Source: Candidatus Caccalectryoclostridium excrementigallinarum (GTDB lineage: Bacteria > Bacillota > Clostridia > Christensenellales > UBA3700). Taken from it: DNA of 64,000 bases. Made by a program: the position numbers and the translations under genes. Each line of letters opens with the position of its first letter. Positions within the stretch are counted from its first letter, which is position 1. The stretch is taken from the NCBI GenBank assembly GCA_018714485.1, contig DVNJ01000001.1, positions 104,732 to 168,731 of the forward strand. Reading direction: 5' to 3'. The notes beneath the pieces are model-generated. The model searched no databases. It was not told the DNA's origin and worked only from the letters and a program-made list of their open reading frames with translations. Shown piece by piece: positions 27,675-38,450 of the stretch.

Positions 27675-28823
27675 TCACCTCTGTTCGGCAGCGCCGAATT
27701 TTCTCTCGTTTCTTATCGCTTCGACCAGCTTACGGCAGGCGGCGAGCAAGTCGCCCTTTTCGTTCATATCCCCCGCCGTCAGGCGTAGCATACCGTCGAA
27801 ATATTCCTCTTTCAAGCCCAAAGCCTGCGCTATGCGCTTGTCTTTACTGTGCGAAGAACAGGCGCTGCCCGTCCCGATCATGATCCCTTCGTCGTCGAGG
27901 ATGTGCACGAGGACCTCTCCTCTCACGCCCTTCACCGCTAAGGATAAATATCCCGTGACGCAGGCGCCGCCCTGAGAAATTATGACTATATCGTCTATAT
28001 TTTCCCGCAGGTAAGCCGTCGCCTCAGAGAACTCCTCTTTCGCCTCTTTTTCGCCCGCGCGCATCCTCTCCCACGCGAGCCTTGCCGCCTTGGCAAAGGC
28101 GCATATCCCCGCCACGTTTTCCGTCGCCGACCTCACGCCCTTTTCCTGCCCGCCGCCGTGGACAAAGGGAGAAAGATTGACTCCCTTTTTCACATAGAGC
28201 GCGCCCACGCCCTTTGGTCCGTGGACTTTATGCGCACTCACCGAATACATGTCCACTCCCGCCGCGTGCAGATCGATGCGCACCTTGCAAAAAGCCTGAA
28301 CGCCGTCGCTGTGAAAGAGAGCCTTCGGCGCGCGCTTTTTCGTCAGCGCGGCAAGGCGGGCGATGTCGTTGACCGCGCCCGTTTCGTTGCACACATGCAT
28401 TATCGAAACGAGCACCGTGTCGGGCGTGAGCAGGCGTGCGAACGCCTCTTCGTCCACCGCGCCGCAGGAAGTGACGGGGGCGAAAATTATCTCATAGCCG
28501 CGCCGTTCAAGTTCGCAGGCGCACTTATAGACGGCGGAATGCTCGACGGAAGAGATGATCACTCTGCCGCTTTTGCGGCGCAGAGAGCACAAAAGCGCCA
28601 TATTGTCCGCTTCGCTCCCCGAGGCGGTAAAATATATCTCCCCCGCGTCCGCGCCCAAAAGCGCGGCAATGCGCTCGCGCGCGCCGTTCATCGCCTCTTG
28701 GGCTTTGAGCGCGCCTTTATAGCGGGCGGAGGGATTAAAGAATACCTCTTCGTTATATTTTTTCAGCACTTCTCCGCATTCTTCATACATTTTCGTCGTT
28801 GCGGCATTGTCAAGATATATCAT
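27675..28823 (-). CDS. Cysteine desulfurase (IscS/NifS family)
   Basis: PLP enzyme that removes sulfur from cysteine. YLDNAATTKMYEEC start, FNPSARYKGALKA, PLP lysine in VSAHKVHGPKGVGALY, and the persulfide cysteine in GTGSACSSHSKDKR (about residue 323). 382 residues. Adjacent to thiI, so it most likely is the sulfur donor for 4-thiouridine (NifZ-like role), though supply to Fe-S clusters is possible. Its ATG lies 14 nt inside the upstream small membrane gene. Confidence 0.95.
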   Translation of the reverse strand: MIYLDNAATTKMYEECGEVLKKYNEEVFFNPSARYKGALKAQEAMNGARERIAALLGADAGEIYFTASGSEADNMALLCSLRRKSGRVIISSVEHSAVYKCACELERRGYEIIFAPVTSCGAVDEEAFARLLTPDTVLVSIMHVCNETGAVNDIARLAALTKKRAPKALFHSDGVQAFCKVRIDLHAAGVDMYSVSAHKVHGPKGVGALYVKKGVNLSPFVHGGGQEKGVRSATENVAGICAFAKAARLAWERMRAGEKEAKEEFSEATAYLRENIDDIVIISQGGACVTGYLSLAVKGVRGEVLVHILDDEGIMIGTGSACSSHSKDKRIAQALGLKEEYFDGMLRLTAGDMNEKGDLLAACRKLVEAIRNERKFGAAEQR

Positions 28824-29259
28824 CTTCTCTCCTCGTAAACAGGGAATACATATATTCGTCCAAACTCAAAATATAAGTCTTGCCCCGATCTTTTATGGCA
28901 TATAAGTCGAAATAACTGTCGCCATAGAGCCTTTTCCCCTCTTCGCTCCCGTCGCAGGGGACGAGCTTTTCGCCCGCTTTGAAGACGGCTATCCTTCTGC
29001 TCTTCCCCGTTTTGACCTTGAACACGGCAAGCTCTCCCTCGCGCAGTTCGTAGCGGTAGGAAAAGACGGTCTCGAGGCTTATCCGCCGCAGAAGATAGTC
29101 AAAGAGCAAAACTCCCGCCGCCGCGGCAAAGAGCAGGTGCTCGGCAAAGGCGGCGAAAAAGAGGAACACGGCGGCGATGTCGCCCGCGATCGCCGCGATG
29201 AGCAGCAGGGCGCGCAGCGGCTTGAGCGAATATTTTTCGCTGACGATGACGTAGCTCAT
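28810..29259 (-). CDS. Hypothetical small membrane protein
   Basis: 149 residues, not recognised. Two hydrophobic helices (about 17-38 and 42-57) followed by a soluble beta-rich domain (YRYELREGELAVFKVKTGKSRRIAVF, DSYFDLYAIKDRGKTYILSLDEYMYSLF). The architecture recalls small PH-like membrane proteins. It overlaps mutS2 by 4 nt and iscS by 14 nt, so it is co-translated; no function can be inferred from that. Confidence 0.8.
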   Translation of the reverse strand: MSYVIVSEKYSLKPLRALLLIAAIAGDIAAVFLFFAAFAEHLLFAAAAGVLLFDYLLRRISLETVFSYRYELREGELAVFKVKTGKSRRIAVFKAGEKLVPCDGSEEGKRLYGDSYFDLYAIKDRGKTYILSLDEYMYSLFTRREDDIS

Positions 29260-31595
29260 TTCAAGGTCACCACGGTCACGCCGTTGTCCCCTTCCCCGTA
29301 GCCGCCCGTGCGGAAAGAGAGCACGCGGGGATCGTTTTTCAGCATGCTTTGCAGGGCGGCGCGCAACGCTCCACTCCCCTTGCCGTGAATGAGGCGCACC
29401 TCGTGCAGTCCCGCCTGCGCGGCATTGGACAGATAAATGTCCGTGTTATATTCCGCCTCTTCGCGCGTCTGTCCGCGCAGATCTATCTCGAAAGAGACAT
29501 CCGGGCGCGCATAATATTCGCCGACTCGGCGCGGCGCGGACTTTTCGCCGCTCTTTTGCGCCTTATAGACGTCGGCGGCGGGGACTATCGTCGTCAAAAC
29601 TCCCGCTTTGACCGTATACTCGCCTTTTTTGTTGATGTTGAGCACGACGCCCGTCTTGCCCAGCGACTTGACAAAGACCGTGTCGCCCTCGCCTATCTCG
29701 CCCGCCGCGCCTTCCGCTCCCGACCTTTCGGGAAGCTCGCCCGCCTTTTCGGCAAGTTTGTTTTTCAGGCGGCGCGCCTCGAACAGGGCGCGCTCGTCCC
29801 CCTCTTTGACCTTTTGCTTTATGCTCTCGACCAGCTCTTCCGCCTCTTCGACGTAATCGGCAAGCAATTCGCGGTAGCCGCGGCGTATCTTCTCTTCCAG
29901 CCTGTCTTTCAGCTGCTCGACGGCGTCGCCGGCGAGCTTGGCTTTTTCAAGTTCCGCGTCCGCCTCGCTTCTCTCTTTTTTCGCCTTTTCTCTCTCCGCC
30001 TCGGCGTCTCTGAGGGCGCGCTCCGCGCCCGCGATCAGGCGGCTCAATTCGCGCTTTTCGGGGGATATGAGTTCATGGGCGCGCTTCAAGACCTCTTCCG
30101 GCATGTCAAAACGCGCGGCTATCTCCAAGGCGTTGGACGATCCCGCGACGCCGTAAAGCAGCCTGTATGTGGGCGCGAAGGTGACGGGGTCGAAGTCCAT
30201 GGAAGCGTTCATCACTCCCTCGCTGCGGGCGGAGAAACTTTTCAGCTCGTCAAAGTGAGAAGTTATCATGCAGCGGCAGCCGATGGACAGCAGTTTTTCC
30301 GCGCAAGCGACCGCCAGAGCGCTCCCCTCGGCGGGATCCGTCCCCGCGCCAAGCTCGTCCAAAAGGACAAGGCTGCGCGCGTTGGCGTTTTTCAGTATCT
30401 TTGCGACGTTGACCACATGCGAAGAAAAGGTGGAAAGCGCGAGTTCGATGCTCTGGTCGTCGCCGATGTCGCAGAAAACTTCTTCGAACCATGACATACG
30501 GCTGCCTTCCGCGCAGGGAAGGAAAAAGCCGCAGGCGCTCATGAGCGCAAATAGTCCGCATAGCTTGAGCGTCACGGTTTTTCCGCCCGTGTTCGGACCG
30601 GATATTATCATTACATTGAACTCTCCGCCCAATCGCACCGACACTGGGACGACTTTTTTGCCGTCGATGAGCGGATGCCTGCCCTCTTTGACGTCAATCT
30701 TTCCGTCGTCGGAATAAGCGGGCATGACCGCTTTCGTGTCGCGCGCATAGCGGGCTTTGGCGAAGATGACGTCGAGCGCCGAGACCGCCGCGCAGGAACG
30801 TTTGATGTTTTCGCTCTCACCGCGGATCTCATGAGTGAACGCCTGCAATATCCTCTCGCACTCCGCGCTCTCCTGCGCTTTCAGGGCGCGGATCTCGTTG
30901 TTCATCTCCACAAGCGCATAAGGCTCGATATAGACCGTCGAGCCGCTCGCCGACCTGTCATGCAGCAGTCCGGGCACGGAAGAGCGGCATTCCGCCTTCA
31001 CGGGCAGAACATATCTGCCCTCGCGCACGGTGACGAGATTTTCCATCAAAAACTTAGACTGCGCGCCCGTCAAAAAGGCGTTCAGCCTGCTTCTCACCGC
31101 CGCTCCCGCCGCCTTGATCGCGGCGCGCAGACGGCGCAGTTCGCCCGACGCCTCGTCGGTAAGTTCGCCCTCTTGAGAGATGGCGTCAAAAATATGTTTT
31201 TCAAGCGATCTGTCCGTCCCTATCAGGGAGGAAATTTCGCGTATATGTTTGATACGGTCGTCGGGAACATTGTCAATCGCGCCCGCACAGAGCCGAGCCG
31301 TGCGCATGGCGACGCCCACTCGCCTGACCTCGAGGGCGGAAAGAGTGGACATTTTTTCCGCCGCGTCGAGACAGGCGGAAACGTCGTCGAAGGCAAATTC
31401 GGGCGAAACGACATGCTCGTGAAGTATTATATCCGCTTCGCTCGTCTGCTCCAAAAGCAGGCGCGCGGCGTCAAAAGAGCTTTGCGGGCGCAGAGAAAGA
31501 ATGGCGTTTGCGGCGGCGGCTCCGTGGCAGTAGCCGGAAGCGCGCGCAAGCACCTTGTCGAGTTCGAGCGCGATGATACTCCTTTCTCCGTTCAT
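29256..31595 (-). CDS. mutS2: MutS2 family endonuclease/ATPase
   Basis: 779 residues. MutS core and ATPase: Walker A MIISGPNTGGKTVTLK, DELGAGTDPAEGSALAVACAEKLL, MITSHFDELK. Next is a Lys/Glu coiled coil (about 515-620), then a KOW-like segment (VFVKSLGKTGVVL). The C-terminal Smr nuclease domain has DLRGQTREEAEYN and the IHGKGSGALR motif. MutS2 limits recombination and in Bacillus also rescues collided ribosomes. The latter would fit this translation-centred operon (inference). ATG overlaps the U32 stop. Confidence 0.96.
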   Translation of the reverse strand: MNGERSIIALELDKVLARASGYCHGAAAANAILSLRPQSSFDAARLLLEQTSEADIILHEHVVSPEFAFDDVSACLDAAEKMSTLSALEVRRVGVAMRTARLCAGAIDNVPDDRIKHIREISSLIGTDRSLEKHIFDAISQEGELTDEASGELRRLRAAIKAAGAAVRSRLNAFLTGAQSKFLMENLVTVREGRYVLPVKAECRSSVPGLLHDRSASGSTVYIEPYALVEMNNEIRALKAQESAECERILQAFTHEIRGESENIKRSCAAVSALDVIFAKARYARDTKAVMPAYSDDGKIDVKEGRHPLIDGKKVVPVSVRLGGEFNVMIISGPNTGGKTVTLKLCGLFALMSACGFFLPCAEGSRMSWFEEVFCDIGDDQSIELALSTFSSHVVNVAKILKNANARSLVLLDELGAGTDPAEGSALAVACAEKLLSIGCRCMITSHFDELKSFSARSEGVMNASMDFDPVTFAPTYRLLYGVAGSSNALEIAARFDMPEEVLKRAHELISPEKRELSRLIAGAERALRDAEAEREKAKKERSEADAELEKAKLAGDAVEQLKDRLEEKIRRGYRELLADYVEEAEELVESIKQKVKEGDERALFEARRLKNKLAEKAGELPERSGAEGAAGEIGEGDTVFVKSLGKTGVVLNINKKGEYTVKAGVLTTIVPAADVYKAQKSGEKSAPRRVGEYYARPDVSFEIDLRGQTREEAEYNTDIYLSNAAQAGLHEVRLIHGKGSGALRAALQSMLKNDPRVLSFRTGGYGEGDNGVTVVTLK

Positions 31596-33850
31596 TTGAC
31601 TCCCCTGAACAGGTGCCCGCTCGTGACCGCGCCCTCGGGCGCGCCCCCGTCTTTATAACGCGCAAGCGTGTAAGACACCTCGTCCGCACCATATTCTATC
31701 ATATCCAGAAAAATTTTGCCAGCGAAAGAAGGCGCGAGGCGCATTTTGGCGGAAATATCGGTGACGGCGGGGTTATAGAGAGCAAAATAACAATTTGCGA
31801 CGCGGGTACGGCGCAAGGGATAGACGCCGAACCTGTCGGCATATTCCAAGCCGCCGTCATAGCGGCACTTGCCGCAGTCGCCGCCGAAATTGAGCTTGAC
31901 GGGACAATGAGTGAGCGTCATCAGCCTCACTCTCCCGAAAGCATATATGACGGGAGAAGGCAGGGAAGAAAGTTCTTTCGCGCTCAGCTCGCACGAGGCA
32001 ACATAGTCATCGAGCGGCAGAACATTTATGCACTTTGAGTTATAAATATTCAAGCCTATCCCGCCCACGATCTTCTTGTCAAATTCAAGAGCAAGAGCGA
32101 TCGCGCCCAAGTTTTCGCAATAAAAACCTTCGAATTTTTCCGCATACTTTTGCAAAAACGCCCGCAAAACTTTCATATCGGCGCTGCGAAGCACTACGGG
32201 AATAGCCAAAATATTGCCGATATTATTATCAAATATTTTGTTTTTCATAATAATATCAAGCTCTTTCGACATATAGTCGTTAATTTGCAAAATTGCGGCA
32301 TAACCGGCGTCTTTAGCTGCTTTCATCGCCTCGGCGCTTGAACACACGACATATCCCAAGACTTGAAGCGCGCCTTTACTCCTCTCTTTGCCAAGAGCGG
32401 GCACGCAAGCGCCGCTGTTTCTCTTCAAGATGTTTTTATTATAATTATCCAAAAGTTTTTCGCAAAGTTCTGCATAAACGCGCCTGCGCATTTCGTTGAG
32501 CAGCGACTTGGGAACAAAGGCGTTTTTTATCTCGATCGAGGTCGCCGCGGGAGTAAACTCGCCGTATCCCTTTTTGAGCACGTCCGCGCACGCTTGCTCT
32601 TGATCGCTCTTCGCCGCCTCGCAGACTTCGCCTTCGACTTCCGCTTCAACTCCACTCACGCTCGTCTTCAATTTGACTCTCTCCCCCGCCGCGGCGGTCA
32701 GGGTCAGACGGACGGGCAAAGACTTTTTCACCTTTTTCAACTCTTCCGCGCGCGCTCTGTCAAAAGTCACAAAGATGAGATCTTCCTCGCGCAGCGAGCC
32801 GCTTTTGCAGGATATGCGCAGCAATTTTCCCGCCCACTGCGCCTTTTCCACGGTAAAACCGCCCACTTCTTCGCCGCCGCGCACGATCTTTACGCCGTCG
32901 CCGAGCGCGATCTCCGCCTTTAACTCCGCGTCGATATATCCTCTGCCCACGGCGCGCACCACGCCCGAAAGCTCGCCGACATTGTTCTGTATCTTCACGG
33001 ACATGAGCCTCGGCGTGTCGTCGACGCCGTATCCGCGCGTAAAGCCGCCGCGGTTGAACGCCCTCAAAAGGCGCGGCATCTCCCTGCCCGTGAGTTTTCC
33101 GTCGATCGCCGCGCGGTAAGAGGACACGACCTCGGCGCAATAGTATGCCGTTTTCAGTCTCCCCTCTATCTTCAAGCTGTCCGCGCCCGCCGCTCTCAGC
33201 TCTTCGACCCTGTCCAAAAGGCAGAGATCCGCCGCCGAGAGCAAATATCCGCTCCTGCCGTTGCAGGAATATTTCAGACGGCAAGGTTGATTGCACCGTC
33301 CGCGGTTGCCGCTGTCGCCGCTCATGAACGAAGACATCAGACAGCCGCCCGAAAAACTCACGCACAAGGCACCGTGAGCGAAAATTTCGACTTCAAGCCC
33401 GACTTTTTTCACTTCACGAATATCTTCTATCGTGCATTCGCGCGCGAGCACGACGCGCGAAAAGCCCAGCTCTTTCGCCATTTTCGCGCCCTCGGCGTTA
33501 TGGATCCCCATCTGCGTGGACGCATGAAGGGGGACCTTGCTCTTTGCGAAAATTTCGAGCGCGCCGAGATCGGTGACGATAAAGGCGTCCGCGCCCGCGT
33601 CGGCGGCAGCCGTCACATATCTTTCGAGCGCAGGCAATTCCGCGTCTTTGACGCAGGTGTTAAAAGCAATATAGACCTTTACCCCGAAAAGGTGGCAAAA
33701 GTCTATATGCTCTTTGATGTTTTCTATGGTGAAGTTTTCCGCTTTCGCGCGCGCGTTGAAGAGGTCGAGCCCGAGATAGACCGCGTCGGCGCCGTTATAG
33801 ACCGCCGCTTTCAGCGATTCGACATTCCCCGCGGGCGCAAGCAGTTCCAT
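31592..33850 (-). CDS. U32 family peptidase-like protein (RlhA/TrhP-type) with C-terminal DUF3656
   Basis: 752 residues. U32 signature: ELLAPAGNVESLKAAVYNGADAVYLG, then ASTQMGIHNAEGAK, RVVLARECTIEDI, EIFAHGALCVSFSGGCLMSS and the cysteine pair in NRGRCNQPCRLKY. A second cysteine cluster CPVKLNFGGDCGKC sits near the C-terminus. Members such as RlhA and TrhP hydroxylate 23S rRNA or tRNA rather than act as proteases. Which RNA is modified here is not clear. The ATG overlaps the pheT stop (TGATG), placing it under the Phe T-box. Confidence 0.92.
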   Translation of the reverse strand: MELLAPAGNVESLKAAVYNGADAVYLGLDLFNARAKAENFTIENIKEHIDFCHLFGVKVYIAFNTCVKDAELPALERYVTAAADAGADAFIVTDLGALEIFAKSKVPLHASTQMGIHNAEGAKMAKELGFSRVVLARECTIEDIREVKKVGLEVEIFAHGALCVSFSGGCLMSSFMSGDSGNRGRCNQPCRLKYSCNGRSGYLLSAADLCLLDRVEELRAAGADSLKIEGRLKTAYYCAEVVSSYRAAIDGKLTGREMPRLLRAFNRGGFTRGYGVDDTPRLMSVKIQNNVGELSGVVRAVGRGYIDAELKAEIALGDGVKIVRGGEEVGGFTVEKAQWAGKLLRISCKSGSLREEDLIFVTFDRARAEELKKVKKSLPVRLTLTAAAGERVKLKTSVSGVEAEVEGEVCEAAKSDQEQACADVLKKGYGEFTPAATSIEIKNAFVPKSLLNEMRRRVYAELCEKLLDNYNKNILKRNSGACVPALGKERSKGALQVLGYVVCSSAEAMKAAKDAGYAAILQINDYMSKELDIIMKNKIFDNNIGNILAIPVVLRSADMKVLRAFLQKYAEKFEGFYCENLGAIALALEFDKKIVGGIGLNIYNSKCINVLPLDDYVASCELSAKELSSLPSPVIYAFGRVRLMTLTHCPVKLNFGGDCGKCRYDGGLEYADRFGVYPLRRTRVANCYFALYNPAVTDISAKMRLAPSFAGKIFLDMIEYGADEVSYTLARYKDGGAPEGAVTSGHLFRGVK

Positions 33851-36249
33851 CAGCGCAAAACGGCTCCGAGTTTTTCTTTCAGTCGCGCGAGCAGTTTTTC
33901 CATGCGCTGCGCCATCTCGTCATCCGTGAGCGTGCGGTCGTCGGCGCGGAAGACCATGCCCACCGCGACGCTCTTTTTGCCCTTGCCCACAGCTTCGCTG
34001 CGATAAACGTCGAAGATCTCCGCTTCGCGCAATATCGCTCCGCCTGCCGATCTTACCGTTTCGAGAATCTCTCCGCCGCTCACGCTCTCGTCCACGACGA
34101 CGGCGATGTCGCGCTCGACGGGCGGGAACTTGCTGATAGGTTCAAACTTATAGGCGGTTTTTTCATACTTGTTTATCAAGTCGACGTTGAGCTCGGCGAC
34201 ATAGAGCCTTTCGCTCGCGCCCATGCTCTGCGCGACTGCGGGATGGATCTCGCCCACGAATCCGAGACTCTTTCCCCCCTTCATTATCTCCGCCGCCCTG
34301 CCGGGATGAAGGAAGGGCGCGCCGCTGCGCACATATTTCACCTCGATCCCGAAGGCGTCGAGCATAAGCTCCACGACCCCTTTCAGCGAATAAAAATCTT
34401 CGTCCTTGCCGTAGGCGCCGAGCACGATATGCGTCTGCTCTTCCGGCTGGCGATCGATGGGAATTTCGCCGACGGGCAGATAGACCGAGGCGACTTCGAA
34501 CATGCGCGCCGCTTTTTGCGATTTGAGCAGGTTGGAAGTCAGCGTGCCGAGCATGGAATAGACCAGCTGCGTGCGCATCACCGACATATCTTCGCCCAGA
34601 GGATTGATTATCTCGACCGCGCGGCGCAGCGGATCTTGCTTTTCAAGGCGCAGCGCATCGGCAAAGGCGGGCGAAACAAAGGAATAAGTGAGCGTTTCGT
34701 GCATGCCGCAGGAAACGGCTATCTCCTTGAGCTTATCCTCGTTGCGCTGAGCGCGCGTTTTGCCGCCCACCGTCTGCCTGCCCTTGTCCATGAGCGTGCC
34801 CACGATATTGTCGTAGCCGTGATAACGGATGATCTCTTCGGCGATGTCGTTGGCGCTCTCCAAGTCGTCGCGCTCTTCGGGAGCGACGCAGACGAGCCTT
34901 CCGTCTTTTATTTGCGCATCTATGCGCAGGCGGCGCAGAATGTCGAGCTTTTCGGCGTCGTCTATGGCGATCCCGAGGATGGAATCTATCTTTTCGGGAG
35001 TGGTTATTATCGGCTTTCTTGCGGGAATTTCACCGCATATGTCGATAATGCCCTGCGCTATCTTGCCGCAGCCGAATTCTTGGACCAAGGCGAGCGCGCG
35101 CTTCAATCCGAGCGGCTGAGAGGAAAAATCTATGCCTTTTTCAAAACGGGCGGACGAATCCGACCTCAGTCCCAGCGCTCTTGAAGTGCGCCTGACGCTG
35201 TCGCGGGCGAATTTCGCGCTCTCGAAGACCACGAGCGACGTGTCCTCTCTGACGCCGCTGTTCATGCCGCCCATGATACCAGCCACGGCGTTGGCTTTCT
35301 CCGTGTCGGCGATGACGAGCATGGAGTCGTTCAGCTCGTATTCCTTGCCGTCGAGCGTCACTATCTTCTCGCCGTTTTCCGCCCTGCGCGCGACTATCTT
35401 GCCGCCGACGATATCCCTGTCGTCGAAAGCATGCATGGGCTGACCCACTTCCATGAGCACATAGTTGGTTATGTCCACCATGTTATTGATCGGGCGCAGT
35501 CCGACCGCCTTCAATCTCCTGCGGATATATTCGGGCGACGGGGCGATCTTTATGTCCGTGACCGCCGCCGCCATATAGCGCGGGCAAAGGTCGGGATCGC
35601 GCACTTCCACGCCGACGATGTCCTCGATCTTTTTCGCGCCGTCGAAAACTATTTCCGTTTTGGGCGCGCGCAGCGGCTTTTTCAGCACGGCGGCTATCTC
35701 GCCCGCGATGCCGTAAACGCTGTTGCAGTCGGGACGGTTAGCCGTCACGCCCACGTCGAGTATGACGTCGTCGTTGCCCAAAACGTCGTTGATGTCCGTG
35801 CCGAGCGGCGCGCTCTCTTTATTCATTATCAAGATGCCGTAAACGCCCGCGCCCTCATAGTCGGCTTCGGAAAGTCCCAGCTCCTCGCCGCTGCAAAGCA
35901 TGCCGCAGGACTCCACGCCGCGCAGCTTGCCCTTTTTGATGCTCTTTCCGCCCGGAAGCAGCGAGCCGTCTTTGGCAACGGGCACCTTGTCGCCCTCTTT
36001 GATGTTGTTCGCGCCCGTGACTATCTGCAAAATTTCGCTTCCCACGTCGATTTGACAGACGACGAGCTTGTCCGCGTCGGGATGCTTTTCGATCGAGAGT
36101 ATCTTTCCCAAAACGACGTTTTTGATGTTTTCGCGCGGGTCGACGATCTCTTCCACCTCAAAGCCCACGCTCACGAGCTTGTCGGCAAGTTCGCGCGCGG
36201 GAATATCTATATCCACAAAATCTTTCAGCCAATTATAGGTAACTTTCAT
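33850..36249 (-). CDS. pheT: Phenylalanyl-tRNA synthetase beta chain
   Basis: 799 residues. N-terminal NWLKDFVDIDIPARELADKLVSVGFEVEEI, EMAP-like tRNA-binding domain (VGSEILQIVTGANNIKEGDKV), B3/B4 editing region, B5 domain, and the C-terminal anticodon-binding FDX domain (SKFPPVERDIAVVVDE and the terminal MRLFRAD-like VFRADDRTLTDDEMAQRME). Complete. Starts eight bases after pheS. Confidence 0.98.
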   Translation of the reverse strand: MKVTYNWLKDFVDIDIPARELADKLVSVGFEVEEIVDPRENIKNVVLGKILSIEKHPDADKLVVCQIDVGSEILQIVTGANNIKEGDKVPVAKDGSLLPGGKSIKKGKLRGVESCGMLCSGEELGLSEADYEGAGVYGILIMNKESAPLGTDINDVLGNDDVILDVGVTANRPDCNSVYGIAGEIAAVLKKPLRAPKTEIVFDGAKKIEDIVGVEVRDPDLCPRYMAAAVTDIKIAPSPEYIRRRLKAVGLRPINNMVDITNYVLMEVGQPMHAFDDRDIVGGKIVARRAENGEKIVTLDGKEYELNDSMLVIADTEKANAVAGIMGGMNSGVREDTSLVVFESAKFARDSVRRTSRALGLRSDSSARFEKGIDFSSQPLGLKRALALVQEFGCGKIAQGIIDICGEIPARKPIITTPEKIDSILGIAIDDAEKLDILRRLRIDAQIKDGRLVCVAPEERDDLESANDIAEEIIRYHGYDNIVGTLMDKGRQTVGGKTRAQRNEDKLKEIAVSCGMHETLTYSFVSPAFADALRLEKQDPLRRAVEIINPLGEDMSVMRTQLVYSMLGTLTSNLLKSQKAARMFEVASVYLPVGEIPIDRQPEEQTHIVLGAYGKDEDFYSLKGVVELMLDAFGIEVKYVRSGAPFLHPGRAAEIMKGGKSLGFVGEIHPAVAQSMGASERLYVAELNVDLINKYEKTAYKFEPISKFPPVERDIAVVVDESVSGGEILETVRSAGGAILREAEIFDVYRSEAVGKGKKSVAVGMVFRADDRTLTDDEMAQRMEKLLARLKEKLGAVLR

Positions 36250-36257
36250 ATCTCACC

Positions 36258-37283
<1,026 letters not shown>

Positions 37284-37310
37284 AACATACCTCTCAATTT
37301 TTTTCGTTAT

Positions 37311-37341
37311 AAAAAACGGACGCCCCGACATAGGGCGTCCG
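37311..37341 (-). terminator. Regulated terminator of the Phe T-box leader
   Basis: CGGACGCCC-loop-GGGCGTCCG with TTTTTT on the minus strand, immediately after the T-box sequence; nine-pair stem, seven-base loop. Confidence 0.9.
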
Positions 37342-37528
37342 CACGCTGTACCACCTATTTTCACGCATATATGCGCCTCTTGAGGATAACGGGCTCACCG
37401 TCCGCCCCTACTTTTCAGGGCAGCCGCTCACGGGCGAATCCGCCTGACGCACCGCAATCCGCCCTTTCAGCCCACGAGGCGGAATCTCTTTTGCCGCTTT
37501 TCAGACCACGTTCCCGATCTTCGCTTTT
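37342..37528 (-). promoter_or_regulatory. Phe-specific T-box riboswitch of the pheST operon
   Basis: The T-box AGGTGGTACAGCG lies at 37344-37356, just before the terminator; its UGGU can pair with the ACCA end of uncharged tRNA-Phe. Upstream is a stem-I-like region with an apical hairpin (CCGCC..GGGCGG). The likely specifier is TTC (Phe) at 37436-37438, followed by GCCCG. The Leu T-box in this window has CTC in the same place before GCCCG, which supports both readings. Confidence 0.9.
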
Positions 37529-37533
37529 TTAAT

Positions 37534-37562
37534 ATTTTAGCACCGAAAAGCAAATTTTGCAA
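37534..37562 (-). promoter_or_regulatory. Sigma-A promoter of the pheST leader
   Basis: TTGCAA (37557-37562), 17 nt, TAAAAT (37534-37539) on the minus strand; transcription would begin just before the T-box leader. Confidence 0.75.
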
Positions 37563-37637
37563 GGATTTTCACGCAAATAGCAAAAAGCCTTTCGCCTTTA
37601 AGAAAACTTTTCCGCAAAAACGGCATATATATGAGAT

Positions 37638-38300
37638 ATGCCCTATTATGTGGTGAGCAAAAAGCCGCCCAAGCGCGCCAAAAAGAAAAAGATCAAGGCG
37701 ATCGCCGCGATCCTCACTCTCATACTGCTCTTCACGGGCGCATTCTTTTATTTCAACAAGCAGGCGCACGAAGTGATAGATCAGCTCACGCGCGCCACGA
37801 TAAGCAACCGCCTGACCGTCAAGATGAACGCCGCGTTCGACGAACTCATGGCGAGCTTTGACGACGAATATTCGAGCTACGTTCATATCGAGCGCAATTC
37901 GAGCGGAGAGATAACGCTGATCACGGCGGACATGATCAAGATAAACAAGCTCATGGCGCAATACTCCACCATCGTTCAAAGCCACGTCAGCGAGATCGAA
38001 GAGGACGACATCAGCGTCCCCATGCTCGCCTTCACGGGCTGGCCGCTCGTCTCCACTTTGGGCGCGGACATCAAGCTCGACATCGTTGCCGTCGGCGACG
38101 CTCCCTGCTCTTACCGCAGCGAATTTAAGGAGGTGGGGATCAATCAGACCCTGCACAGCATCTATATCGACGTAAGCGCCAAAGTGGAGATAATTTTGCC
38201 CATCGACAACATCGAAGTGGAATGCCCTTCGAGCGCCCTCGTCTGCGAGAGCGTGATCGTGGGAAGAGTTCCTCAGTTTTATCTGCAAAACAAAATTTAA
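37638..38300 (+). CDS. yunB: Sporulation protein YunB
   Basis: 220 residues: a basic N-terminus, one membrane helix (AIAAILTLILLFTGAFFYF), then the YunB domain with RATISNRLTVKMNAAFDELMA, ITLITADMIKINKLMAQ, and the C-terminal GINQTLHSIYIDVSAKVEIILPI. In Bacillus yunB is a sigma-E (mother-cell) gene needed for normal sporulation. The ATG has no Shine-Dalgarno. A CATATATAT box 6-14 nt upstream could be a sporulation -10, again implying a very short or absent leader (weak). Confidence 0.92.
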   Translation: MPYYVVSKKPPKRAKKKKIKAIAAILTLILLFTGAFFYFNKQAHEVIDQLTRATISNRLTVKMNAAFDELMASFDDEYSSYVHIERNSSGEITLITADMIKINKLMAQYSTIVQSHVSEIEEDDISVPMLAFTGWPLVSTLGADIKLDIVAVGDAPCSYRSEFKEVGINQTLHSIYIDVSAKVEIILPIDNIEVECPSSALVCESVIVGRVPQFYLQNKI

Positions 38301-38450
38301 CTTTGGACCTTGTCGTTGGCGCGCCGAGAGCATTTTAGCCGATTATCTTCTTTTTATTATACAATTTTCGGTATTTTAGAAGTATATGGCAATATATATT
38401 CTATTTTATAAGAATAAGTTATCGAGATTTTAGCAATATATTATCTTGAA
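38301..38450. other. AT-rich intergenic stretch between convergent yunB and spoVAE
   Basis: 150 bases, clearly richer in A+T than its surroundings. No open frame, GC-stem terminator or repeat was found, so termination of the two convergent genes is unexplained. Confidence 0.6.
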
